Shown one piece after another: positions 34,452 to 42,703 of a DNA stretch of 64,000 nt. The first letter of the stretch is position 1, and every line of letters starts with the position of its first letter. The stretch covers positions 806,001-870,000 of the forward strand of contig NZ_CP078091.1 of NCBI RefSeq assembly GCF_025917005.1. Direction: 5' to 3'. This stretch comes from Porphyrobacter sp. ULC335. GTDB taxonomy: Bacteria; Pseudomonadota; Alphaproteobacteria; Sphingomonadales; Sphingomonadaceae. Both the position numbers and the translations under genes were made by a program. A model generated the notes under the pieces. It saw only the letters and a list, made by a program, of their open reading frames with translations, was not told the DNA's origin and did not search any database.

Positions 34452-35030
34452 ATGGCTATCTCGCTGTCAAAGGGTGGCAATCTCAGCCTGTCGAAGGAAG
34501 CCCCCGGGCTTGACCGCATCATGATCGGCCTCGGCTGGGATGTGCGTGCGACCGATGGTCAGGATTTCGACCTCGATGCATCGGCCTTCCTGTGCAACGC
34601 GGGCGGCAAGGTTCGCGCCGATACCGATTTCTGCTTCTTCAACAACAAGAACGTCGCTGGCGGCGCAGTGGTCCACCAGGGCGACAACCGCACCGGCGAA
34701 GGTGACGGCGATGACGAACAGATCGAGGTCACTCTCTCGAAGCTGCCCGCCGATGTCGACAAGGTTGCGGTCGTGGTGACGATCTACAATGGCGACGAGA
34801 ATGGCCAGACCTTCGGTCAGGTGTCCAACGCCTTCATCCGCCTAGTCGATGCCAGCAACAACAACGAAGTCGTGCGCTTCGACCTGTCGGAAGACGCCTC
34901 GGTCGAAACCGCGATGATCCTCGGCGAGGTCTATCGCCACGGAGCCGAGTGGAAGTTCCGCGCCGTGGGACAGGGCTTCCGCGGCGGGCTTGGTCCGCTC
35001 GCCTCGCATTTCGGGGTCAATGTCGGCTAA
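34452..35030 (+). CDS. terD: TerD family protein
   Basis: A 192-residue TerD with every hallmark intact: [52 protein letters not shown] (Ca-binding loop) and [33 protein letters not shown] lies upstream of the ATG. It is a close paralogue of the next gene. The family role is cytosolic Ca-dependent scaffolding in Ter stress responses. Confidence 0.93.
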   Translation: MAISLSKGGNLSLSKEAPGLDRIMIGLGWDVRATDGQDFDLDASAFLCNAGGKVRADTDFCFFNNKNVAGGAVVHQGDNRTGEGDGDDEQIEVTLSKLPADVDKVAVVVTIYNGDENGQTFGQVSNAFIRLVDASNNNEVVRFDLSEDASVETAMILGEVYRHGAEWKFRAVGQGFRGGLGPLASHFGVNVG

Positions 35031-35105
35031 GGGCTGAACCGCGCGCGGGGCACGGTTAGGCGACCGGCTCCCGCGCGCACTCAAATTTTACAAGGATCAG
35101 GGAAT

Positions 35106-35687
35106 ATGGCGGTTTCGCTCAGCAAGGGCGGCAATGTCTCGCTGTCGAAGGAAGCGCCGGGGCTCAGTGCGGTCACGGTCGGACTCGGCTGGGACGTGCG
35201 GCGCACCGATGGCGCGGCCTTCGATCTGGACGCTTCGGCGTTCGTGATCGGGGAAAATGACAAGGTGCTCTCGGACGCGAATTTCGTGTTCTACAACAAC
35301 AAGACCTCGCCCGATGGCGCCGTGGTCTATAGCGGCGACAACCGCACCGGCGATGGCGCGGGCGATGACGAGACGATCAGGATCGATTTCGCCAAGCTCA
35401 CCCCCGCTGCCAAGAAGGTGGTGATCGCGGTGACGATCCATGAAGGCGAGATCAACGGGCAGAACTTCGGCTCGGTGCAGAACGCCTTCGCCCGCGTGGT
35501 CAACGAGGCCGACGGCAAGGAACTGGCGCGTTACGACCTGTCCGAAGACGCCTCGATGAACGTGGCGATGATCTTCGTCGAACTCTATCGCGGCCCTGCC
35601 GGCGACATCAAGGTCAAGGCGATCGGCGAAGGCTGGCGCAGCGGCCTTGGCGGTCTTGCGGGCGCGATGGGCGTCAACATCGGCTGA
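35106..35687 (+). CDS. TerD/TerE family protein
   Basis: A 193-residue paralogue of the preceding TerD (shared [18 protein letters not shown] start). It keeps [20 protein letters not shown] and the loop [16 protein letters not shown], with two changes from GEGDGDDE. The C-terminal signature is [23 protein letters not shown]. coli and pathogen ter operons also pair TerD with TerE, so the naming is by analogy. Confidence 0.92.
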   Translation: MAVSLSKGGNVSLSKEAPGLSAVTVGLGWDVRRTDGAAFDLDASAFVIGENDKVLSDANFVFYNNKTSPDGAVVYSGDNRTGDGAGDDETIRIDFAKLTPAAKKVVIAVTIHEGEINGQNFGSVQNAFARVVNEADGKELARYDLSEDASMNVAMIFVELYRGPAGDIKVKAIGEGWRSGLGGLAGAMGVNIG

Positions 35688-35706
35688 TCTGGCGAGCAAC
35701 GCCGTC

Positions 35707-36864
35707 ATGCAGCCCGCCCAGCCCGGACAGCGGATCGCAATCAGCCCCAAGGCCGATTGCCGCATCCGTTTGGAAGGGCCGGAAGGCCAGCGCATTGCCA
35801 TTGCCGCGATCGGGACGGGTGGCGGCCAAGGCGGGCGGGTGCTCGCCTTTGAACGGATCGATCCGCAGCACTGGTTCATGGGCGGCATGGCCGAGCTGGA
35901 AGGCGATTTCGAGATTGTCGCCTATGTCATGGATGATCGCCACGGCGGCTTCACCAACGCCGCCTACCCGATCCATTTCGAAGTCGACGGCACCACCCAT
36001 GTGATGCCGCCGCCGACCGAACAGCTCGCCGCAGTGATCCTCGCCGAGATCTATACCCGCAATGGCGAGCGGCGGATGAAGGTGGCAAACGAGGGTTTCA
36101 CCTTCGGTATCGACGCCTATGTCCGGGCGCGCAATCTGGGCGAGGTCGAGGTGCCCTATCGCAACGCCCCTTCGGTGCCGCCACCGGGGAACGGCCCGAT
36201 CCCTCATCCCGACGGGCGCGGGCATAACCGCCCGAAGCCGGTGCCGGGGCAGATGCTTGGGACGGGCAGCGGCGTGCTGATTGCGCCCGATCTGATCGTC
36301 ACCAACGCCCATGTGATCGAGGACGGCCAGCGTTTCGAAATCGGCCCCGCACGCGATGTCGCGGTGACGCTGGCGGTTGATGCGCAGCACGATCTGGCGC
36401 TGTTGCGCTGCCAGACGGCGGGCGCGCCTCTGCCGCTCAGGATCGGGTCGCCGCTGTTCCTCGGCGAGGATATCATGGCGGCGGGCTTCCCGCTGATTGA
36501 CGTGCTGGGCGCCGATCTCAAGGTAACAACCGGCAATGTCTCGGGCCTGACCGGCGGTGGCGGCGATATCACGCGCTTCCAGTTCAGCGCGCCGATCGGT
36601 TCGGGATCGTCGGGCGGGGCGATCATCGACGAATTCGGCAATCTGGTCGGCATCACCTCGGCGAGCCTGGCGCATGACAATATGCGCAACCGCGGGTCGA
36701 TTTCGGAGAACGTCAATTTCGGCATCCGCGCCGCGCTGGTGTTCGAGATGGCGGCAGCGGCGGGGGCGGACTTGCCGCCCCTGGCGATCTCGACCGACAA
36801 TCTGCGCCGCAATGTCGTGGGCCGGGCGCGCAACGCGGTGGTCAGCATCATCGTTCATGCCTGA
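35707..36864 (+). CDS. TerD-like domain fused to a trypsin-like serine protease
   Basis: A 385-residue fusion. Residues 1-145 resemble a degenerate TerD domain; the best match is AVILAEIYTRNGERRMKVANEGF at 109-131. A Pro-rich linker (152-182) follows. Residues 183-370 are a chymotrypsin-fold protease with the triad His202 (VTNAHVIE), Asp229 (DAQHDLALL) and Ser302 (GSGSSGGA). No signal peptide is seen, so it should be cytosolic. It sits between terE and the biosynthetic module and overlaps the next gene by 8 bases, which suggests that protease and module act together. Confidence 0.85.
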   Translation: MQPAQPGQRIAISPKADCRIRLEGPEGQRIAIAAIGTGGGQGGRVLAFERIDPQHWFMGGMAELEGDFEIVAYVMDDRHGGFTNAAYPIHFEVDGTTHVMPPPTEQLAAVILAEIYTRNGERRMKVANEGFTFGIDAYVRARNLGEVEVPYRNAPSVPPPGNGPIPHPDGRGHNRPKPVPGQMLGTGSGVLIAPDLIVTNAHVIEDGQRFEIGPARDVAVTLAVDAQHDLALLRCQTAGAPLPLRIGSPLFLGEDIMAAGFPLIDVLGADLKVTTGNVSGLTGGGGDITRFQFSAPIGSGSSGGAIIDEFGNLVGITSASLAHDNMRNRGSISENVNFGIRAALVFEMAAAAGADLPPLAISTDNLRRNVVGRARNAVVSIIVHA

Positions 36865-38017
36865 TCAGGCGCGGGTATCCGGCCCGGCTGAGGACATGGT
36901 TACGGTCGAACTGCCGACCGGCCGCCTGGTGCTGCGCGGGGTCTCGCCCGCGCGGGTCGCCGAACTGTGCGACTTTGCGGCCCGTGCCAATCCCAAGCGC
37001 GGGTTCCTGATCGTCTCGCGGGTGCTGGGACGGCACTTGCTAACCCCGCCGCAGGCCTTGCGCGCCGCCGCCGATGCATTGGCGGCGCAGATCCCCGGCG
37101 ACTTGCCGGGGCCAGTGCTGTTCTGCGGCATGGCCGAGACCGCGACAGGCCTTGCCCAAAGCGTCTGGGCGGCGTGGCGTCTGCGCCATCCTGATGCCGC
37201 CAGCGCCTACATCCAGAGCAGCCGCCAGATTGTGGCGGGCGCGCCAATCCTCACCCGCTTCGAGGAAGGCCATAGCCACGCCGCATCCCACATGGTGCAG
37301 GTCAGCGCCGAGATCGAACCGTTGCTCGCCGCTGCGCGCAGCCTCGTGATCGTCGATGACGAATGCAGCACCGGCAACACCTTCGTCGAGGCGGCAGAGG
37401 CGCTGGTTGCGGCGCTGCCTGCGCTGGAGACGGTGCACTGTGCCAGCCTGACCGACTGGAGCGCGGGCGGCTTCATCCCCCGGATGCCGCGCCCCGCCGC
37501 CGCACACGCGCTGATCGCGGGGGCGCTCGAATGGACGCCCGGCGCAGGGCAGGCCGCCGCGACGCTCGCTGCAACCGCTAACCGCCACGGCACCGCCCCC
37601 GCCAGCGGCATGCGCAGCCGCACCGGGTTGCTAGCGCCCGAGGCTGCGACCCGCGCCCCCATCAACGCTGCGCCCGGCGAGCGGGTGCTGGTGCTTGGCG
37701 ATGGCGAGCATGCCTACGAGGCGCTGCGGATTGCCGAAGAGATCGCGGCGCAGGGCGGCATTGCCGCCATCCAGTCGATCACCCGCACCCCCGCGTTGAT
37801 CGGCCACGCGATGCAGAGCGTCACCACGCTTGCCGACGCCTATGGATCGGGCGCGACCTGCCATGTTTATAATCTGCTCGCCCACCGGCCCGACCGGATC
37901 GTGATCGCCGCCGAGATCGCCGGAACGCAGGCCGACGAGTTGGCGCGCTGGATCGCCGAAGCGGGCAGCGCTGCGATGGTCGAACTCGTACTGTGCCGCT
38001 ATGGCGACGCGCGATGA
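36857..38017 (+). CDS. Ter-linked phosphoribosyltransferase with TRSP domain
   Basis: A 386-residue protein. The N-terminal half has a PRPP-binding loop LVIVDDECSTGNTF (residues about 166-179), typical of type I phosphoribosyltransferases; this matches the PRTase_2 domain of Ter operons. The C-terminal part (from about 270, GERVLVLGDGEHAYEALRIA) fits the TRSP domain that follows it in these proteins. It is predicted to build or break an N-glycosidic bond in a nucleoside-like metabolite. It overlaps the protease gene by 8 bases and the HAD gene by 4. Confidence 0.83.
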   Translation: MPDQARVSGPAEDMVTVELPTGRLVLRGVSPARVAELCDFAARANPKRGFLIVSRVLGRHLLTPPQALRAAADALAAQIPGDLPGPVLFCGMAETATGLAQSVWAAWRLRHPDAASAYIQSSRQIVAGAPILTRFEEGHSHAASHMVQVSAEIEPLLAAARSLVIVDDECSTGNTFVEAAEALVAALPALETVHCASLTDWSAGGFIPRMPRPAAAHALIAGALEWTPGAGQAAATLAATANRHGTAPASGMRSRTGLLAPEAATRAPINAAPGERVLVLGDGEHAYEALRIAEEIAAQGGIAAIQSITRTPALIGHAMQSVTTLADAYGSGATCHVYNLLAHRPDRIVIAAEIAGTQADELARWIAEAGSAAMVELVLCRYGDAR

Positions 38018-38763
38018 CCACTCGCCCCCTTATTCTGGCCGATCTCGATGACAGCCTGTTCCAGACCCGCCCCAAGTGCGGGGACTGGCCGGAGGAATCG
38101 CTGCGCCTGATGAGCCGCCTCGCCGATGGTGCGCCCAGCGGCTACGCCACCCCTCCGCAGCAGGCGCTGATGGCGTGGCTGGCGCATGGTGAGGTCGTCC
38201 CCGTCACCGCGCGCAGCCGCGAGGTGCTGGCGCGGGTCGCCATTGCACAGGCCCCGGCGATCTGCGCCAATGGCGGCTGCATCCTGACCGCCGATGGCAC
38301 GCCCGACGCGGCTTGGCACCGCCTGCTCGAAGCCGAGGCGCAGGCGAGCACCGCTCCCGCCGCGCTCTATCCAGCGCTGGTGAGCGGGCTGTGCGGCGAG
38401 GCATACCGCCACTGGCTGGTGAGCGAAGACGGGCTCGATCTCTACATCGTCATCAAGAGCAATCACGGCGATGTCCCTGCCCTCACTGCGCTGGCCGAGG
38501 CGCTGGCTGCGCGCCTGCCGCAGGGCTGGCGCATTCACGCCAATGGCAACAACCTTGCCTTTCTCCCCCCATGGCTCAGCAAGCGCGCGGCGGTGCGTTA
38601 CATGCTCGAACAGGTGCGCGTCGCGACACCCGAGCGGCTGGTCATCGGCATCGGTGATAGCTGGTCGGACGCGGGCTTCCTCGATCTGGCCGACATGGCG
38701 ATGATCCCGACGCAGGCGCAGCTGTGGCAGCATATCGCGCACGGCCATGACTGGATCGATTGA
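38014..38763 (+). CDS. HAD family phosphatase of the Ter module
   Basis: A 249-residue haloacid-dehalogenase-type hydrolase. Motif I is LADLDDSLFQT (Asp nucleophile), motif II PVTARSRE, and the acidic motif IV lies in IGIGDSWSDAGFLDLAD. The NGGCIL segment and cap position fit Cof-type sugar phosphatases. It probably removes a phosphate from the sugar-like product. ATGA overlap with the PRTase-TRSP gene shows coupling. Confidence 0.88.
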   Translation: MTTRPLILADLDDSLFQTRPKCGDWPEESLRLMSRLADGAPSGYATPPQQALMAWLAHGEVVPVTARSREVLARVAIAQAPAICANGGCILTADGTPDAAWHRLLEAEAQASTAPAALYPALVSGLCGEAYRHWLVSEDGLDLYIVIKSNHGDVPALTALAEALAARLPQGWRIHANGNNLAFLPPWLSKRAAVRYMLEQVRVATPERLVIGIGDSWSDAGFLDLADMAMIPTQAQLWQHIAHGHDWID

Positions 38764-38770
38764 GCTGCGC

Positions 38771-39847
38771 ATGACCCCGTTTCACGGTTCCTACGCCCCC
38801 GAGGATGTGACCTTCCTCCTCAAGCCCGCCACGATCGGTCTGACCGGCGTGCGCGAGAAGGAGGCGCTGATCCAGTCGGGCGCGCGGCATTATTCGGAGA
38901 TGTTGTCGGAAGAGCGCCTGCCCGATGCGCGCTACCTCGATCTCTACCACGCCGCGCTGGCACGCAATGGCGGGCGGGTGCGGCGCGATGTCGAGACGTT
39001 GGCCGAGGCCATCGCCGCAAGGCCGGAAACGTCGCGCAGTTGCACCATCATCTCGCTCGCCCGCGCGGGCACGCCCATCGGCGTGCTGCTGCGCCGCGCC
39101 TTGCTGCGCCGGGGCATCGAGACGGTGCATTATTCGGTCAGCATCATTCGCGGGCGCGGGATCGACCGGGCCGCGCTCGCCCACATCGCTGCTGCACGCG
39201 GCGCGGCGGACGCGGTGTTTGTCGACGGTTGGACGGGCAAGGGCGCGATCACCGGCGAGCTTGAAGCGAGCCTTGGCGATGGCGCGACCGGCTTTGCCCC
39301 CTTCCTCGCGGTGGTGGCCGATCCGGCGGGCTGCGCCTCGCTGGCCGCCACGTCGGAAGATTATCTCATCCCCTCCGGTATCCTCGGCGGGATCGCTTCG
39401 GGGCTGGTCAGCCGCTCTGTGCTGAGCGATGATCTGGTGGGCGCGGGCGAGTTCCATGCCTGCCGCCACCTCACCGAACATGCCGCCGCCGACCAGTCGC
39501 GCGCCTTTATCGCCGCGGTCGAGGCCGCCGCGCCCTCCCGCGCCGATCACCCCGGCTGGAACCCTGCCGACGCACGCGAAAGCCGCGCCGCCTGCGCCGC
39601 GCTGGTCGAGGGACTGATGGACGAATTCGCTGTCACCAACCGCAACCGCATCAAGCCCGGCATTGCCGAGGCGACCCGCGCCGTGTTGCGCCGGGTGCCC
39701 GAGGCGGTGTTCGTACGCGACCGGGCCGACGAAGAAGTTGCGCATTTGCTGCACCTTGCGGAACAATCGGGGGTAAAGGTGCATCAGCGGGAACTTGGCA
39801 ACTATCGCGCCGTAACCTTGATTGCGAAGGCAGGAGACATCGGATGA
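38771..39847 (+). CDS. PRTase/PELOTA protein (StiP family)
   Basis: A 358-residue protein. It starts with FHGSYAPEDVTFLLKP, the typical StiP-family N-terminus, then a Rossmann-like phosphoribosyltransferase core (TIISLARAGTPIGVLLRRAL and VFVDGWTGKGAIT, the PRPP loop). The last 60 residues (EEVAHLLHLAEQSGVKVHQREL) match the PELOTA-type RNA-binding fold. Public databases label the family 'cysteine protease StiP', but the sequence argues for PRTase. An ATG at 38747 is an alternative start. The gene overlaps the aldolase gene by 4 bases. Confidence 0.82.
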   Translation: MTPFHGSYAPEDVTFLLKPATIGLTGVREKEALIQSGARHYSEMLSEERLPDARYLDLYHAALARNGGRVRRDVETLAEAIAARPETSRSCTIISLARAGTPIGVLLRRALLRRGIETVHYSVSIIRGRGIDRAALAHIAAARGAADAVFVDGWTGKGAITGELEASLGDGATGFAPFLAVVADPAGCASLAATSEDYLIPSGILGGIASGLVSRSVLSDDLVGAGEFHACRHLTEHAAADQSRAFIAAVEAAAPSRADHPGWNPADARESRAACAALVEGLMDEFAVTNRNRIKPGIAEATRAVLRRVPEAVFVRDRADEEVAHLLHLAEQSGVKVHQRELGNYRAVTLIAKAGDIG

Positions 39848-40758
39848 CGAAAGCGGTGGAACTGGGCGCGACGCTCTATATCCCGGTGCAGCACCCGCGC
39901 CTTGCCGAGGTGCTGGCCGGTGACAATCCCGACTTGCGCTCGGTGGTGATCTGCCTTGAGGATTCGCTCCACGAGGCGGATGTCAGCGCGGCGCAGGCGG
40001 TGTTCTGCGAAACCCTGCGCGCGCTTGAAGCCGCCCCGCCGCAGCTGATCGCCTATACCCGCCCGCGCGGACCCGAGATGCTGACCTGGATGCAGGCGCA
40101 GCCGGGGATCGAGCGGCTGGCGGGCTTTGTCCTGCCCAAGGTGACGACCGCCAATCTTCCGGGCTGGCTGGCGCGGCTCGAAGGCGCGGATCACGGGATC
40201 ATGCCGACCGTCGAGAGCGCCGAGGCCTTCGACCGTGCGGCGCTGACGCAGATGGCCCGCACCCTCCAACCGCTGGGCGATCGGGTCCATGCCGTGCGGA
40301 TCGGCGGGAATGACATTCTCAACCTGCTCGGCGTGCGCCGCTCGCGGGTGCGCACCGCTTATGATGGGCCGCTGGGCCTGGCGATTGCGACGATGGCGAG
40401 CGTGTTCCTGCCCGAAGGCATGGCGCTGTCCGCCCCGGTGTTCGAGCATTACGCGCAAAGCGATTTGCTGCGCGAGGAAGTGGCGCGCGATCTGGAGCAT
40501 GGGCTGCTGACCAAGACCGCGATCCATCCCGTTCAGGTCGGCATCATCCACGAAGCGCTGCGCCCTTCCTCCGGCGAGGAAGAGGAAGCCCGCGCGATCC
40601 TAGCGCGCGAGGCGCAGGCGGTGTTCGGCCATGGCGGCAGCATGTGCGAGCCGACCACCCATGCACGCTGGGCGGCGGGCGTGTTGGACCGGGCGCGGGT
40701 CCACGGCTTGCGCGGCGCTGCTCCCGGCTTCCCGCAACAGCCGACGCGGGTGGCCTGA
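39844..40758 (+). CDS. HpcH/HpaI (CitE-like) aldolase family protein
   Basis: A 304-residue TIM-barrel enzyme. It has GATLYIPVQHPRL, VVICLEDSLHE (Asp/Glu metal ligands), LPKVTTANLP and TKTAIHPVQVGIIHEAL, the CitE-type pattern. Ter operons often carry this enzyme beside the PRTases. It may form or cleave a C-C bond in the sugar-like moiety. ATGA overlap with the upstream gene keeps it in the coupled module. Confidence 0.88.
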   Translation: MTKAVELGATLYIPVQHPRLAEVLAGDNPDLRSVVICLEDSLHEADVSAAQAVFCETLRALEAAPPQLIAYTRPRGPEMLTWMQAQPGIERLAGFVLPKVTTANLPGWLARLEGADHGIMPTVESAEAFDRAALTQMARTLQPLGDRVHAVRIGGNDILNLLGVRRSRVRTAYDGPLGLAIATMASVFLPEGMALSAPVFEHYAQSDLLREEVARDLEHGLLTKTAIHPVQVGIIHEALRPSSGEEEEARAILAREAQAVFGHGGSMCEPTTHARWAAGVLDRARVHGLRGAAPGFPQQPTRVA

Positions 40759-40776
40759 CGTCGGGCGACCTGGGCC

Positions 40777-41724
40777 GTGTCCCCCATCACCAAACGCCGC
40801 CACGCCGAACTTGCCGGGCAGGCGATGAAATATGTCGCCGAACTGCTGCTGATCGAGCCGCTCAGCCCCGCCTTCGATCACAAGCTTGAAGCGATCGAAG
40901 GGCTGGGGCGCGATGCGATCCTGAAGCTGTCCGCGCGCCATGCGGGCAGCCTCGCCCATGTCGCCCCGCCGCCGACCGATGGCATCGCGCGCGCCATCGC
41001 GGGCCTGCGCAGCCTCGCCCAGAGCCTTGAACCGCTGCGGCAGGGCAATCTGGCAGGAGGCGGGCGGCGCTGGGGCCTGTTTTCATCGACCCCCGATCCC
41101 AAGGCCTATTTCCGCCGCTATCGCGAAAGCCAGAGCCGGATCGAAGCCGCACTCGCTTCGCTGACTCGCGAACGGGACGCCTTGCTGCGCGCCAATGTCG
41201 GGATCGAGGGCGAGCAGGCGGGGATCACCCCGCTGCTCGCTGAACTGATGGAGCACGCGCTATTCGCCGAGGAGGTCGCCTTGACCCTTGCTGCCCGCGC
41301 CGAGGCGCTGGACGCACGCGAACCGATGAAGGCGCGGCGGCTGCGGTCGGACGCCCTGTCCGCTGTCCAGTCCCGGATGCGCGACATTGCCGAGGCGCGC
41401 GCGCTGGCCGCACAAGCGGTGTCCATGCGTGCAATCGTCACCGCCACCAACCTGCGCCTGATCGAGGGCATCGATCAGGCCATCGCCACCATGGTGCTGG
41501 TCCTGCGCACCGCCATCGAGGCCGCGCGGTTGATCGCGCAACAGGAACTAGTGCTGGATGGCATTGCCAGCCTGAGGCAGGCGGCGAGCAACCTCATTGC
41601 CGAGGACGGCACGCCCGATGACGACCGGGCGCAAGCCTTGCAGTCGGCCTTCGCCCGTCTTTACGATGCGCTAGACCGGCTCGATACCGAGCGCGCGGCA
41701 ATGTCGATGCTTCCACCCCGGTGA
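40777..41724 (+). CDS. TelA-like toxic anion resistance protein
   Basis: A 315-residue, mostly helical protein starting at GTG 40777. Long amphipathic helices (SRIEAALASLTRERDALLRANVGIEG..., EVALTLAARAEALDAR, IDQAIATMVLVLRTAIEAAR) match the TelA coiled-coil organisation. It is shorter than typical TelA (about 380-400). TelA/KlaA proteins are encoded with Ter genes and confer resistance to tellurite and other stresses by an unknown mechanism. Confidence 0.72.
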   Translation: MSPITKRRHAELAGQAMKYVAELLLIEPLSPAFDHKLEAIEGLGRDAILKLSARHAGSLAHVAPPPTDGIARAIAGLRSLAQSLEPLRQGNLAGGGRRWGLFSSTPDPKAYFRRYRESQSRIEAALASLTRERDALLRANVGIEGEQAGITPLLAELMEHALFAEEVALTLAARAEALDAREPMKARRLRSDALSAVQSRMRDIAEARALAAQAVSMRAIVTATNLRLIEGIDQAIATMVLVLRTAIEAARLIAQQELVLDGIASLRQAASNLIAEDGTPDDDRAQALQSAFARLYDALDRLDTERAAMSMLPPR

Positions 41725-41781
41725 AACAGGGTCTAAGACAGCACGCCGGACAATCGCCGGCCAGTGGAGACGTGAAGGTTC

Positions 41782-42261
41782 GTGGGCTTGTTTGATTCGC
41801 TCAGGAAAATGTTTGCTGCGCCCGAGCCGGAGGCAGGCCCTGCCCCTTCCGCGGCGCCTTCGCCTGCGCCGCGCAAGCCTGCGTTCGATTATGATGACGA
41901 GCGTGTGCCGACCGGTGCGCGCGCCAAGATCCGCGCCATCCTCGCCAGCCTGACCGAGGTCGAAGCGATGATGGACCGCGAACAGGTGCAGGCCGTCAGC
42001 CGCACCGAGATCGAGCTGATGCGCGATGAGCACCTGCCCAAGCTGGTCAAGAGCTATATCGACATCCCCGCCGCCCACCGTGCCGAAATCTTCCGCAAGG
42101 CTGGCAAGTCGGCGAGTTTCATTCTGGAGGAAAGCCTCGACACGATGCAGGGCCGGATCGACGAGATCGCGCGCAACCTCGCGCAGCACGACCTCGACGC
42201 CTTTTCCAGCAATGCCGCTTTCATCAGTCGCCGGTACAGCGACAACGACCCGTTCGGGTAA
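41782..42261 (+). CDS. Protein of unknown function, last gene of the Ter operon
   Basis: A 159-residue protein starting at GTG 41782. It has an MGLFDSLRKMF amphipathic start, a Pro/Ala linker (residues 14-32), then a helical domain with EVEAMMDREQVQAVSRTEIELMRDEHLPKL and a final ISRRYSDNDPFG. It resembles small proteins encoded after TelA in other operons, but I cannot name it. It is convergent with the YciI-like gene 3 bases later. Confidence 0.6.
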   Translation: MGLFDSLRKMFAAPEPEAGPAPSAAPSPAPRKPAFDYDDERVPTGARAKIRAILASLTEVEAMMDREQVQAVSRTEIELMRDEHLPKLVKSYIDIPAAHRAEIFRKAGKSASFILEESLDTMQGRIDEIARNLAQHDLDAFSSNAAFISRRYSDNDPFG

Positions 42262-42264
42262 GGC

Positions 42265-42552
42265 TTAGGCCCAGTCTCCCAGCAGCGGGGTGAATTCATC
42301 CACCCGGATCAGCTGCCACACCCCGCCAGTGAGATAGGGATCATCCGCCAGAATGGCGCGCGCGGCGGCTTCGTCTGCGGCCTTCACGATCAGCAGCGAG
42401 CCGATGATCAACCCATCGGCGCGTTTCAGCGGGCCTACGATGACGAAATGATCGGCATTGGCATGGATGAAATCGAGATGCGCGGGGCGGTGGATCGCAC
42501 GCAGCCGTCCGCCATCCTCTCCGTCGCGGCAGTGGAAGCAGAACATCCGCAT
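42265..42552 (-). CDS. YciI-like protein
   Basis: A 95-residue protein of the YciI/ferredoxin-like fold: MFCFHCRDGEDGGRLRAIHR, then HLDFIHANADHFVIVGPLKRADGLIIGSLLIVKAADEAAARAILADDPY. The His-Asp pair in the first half is the family's likely active site. Function is unclear. ATG 42552 is chosen; 42546 is nearly equivalent. Confidence 0.85.
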   Translation of the reverse strand: MRMFCFHCRDGEDGGRLRAIHRPAHLDFIHANADHFVIVGPLKRADGLIIGSLLIVKAADEAAARAILADDPYLTGGVWQLIRVDEFTPLLGDWA

Positions 42553-42703
42553 CTTGGTGTGACCCCTGTTAATCCCGCGCAAGGCTAACCGCTGGCCGTG
42601 GCTAGGGTCAAGGACAGGCGTTGCAAAACCCGCGCTTGAAGCGCAGCCTTGGCAGGTTCAGAGGGCCGGACATTCCTCCGCGAATCGTTTCAGGTGAAAC
42701 CAG

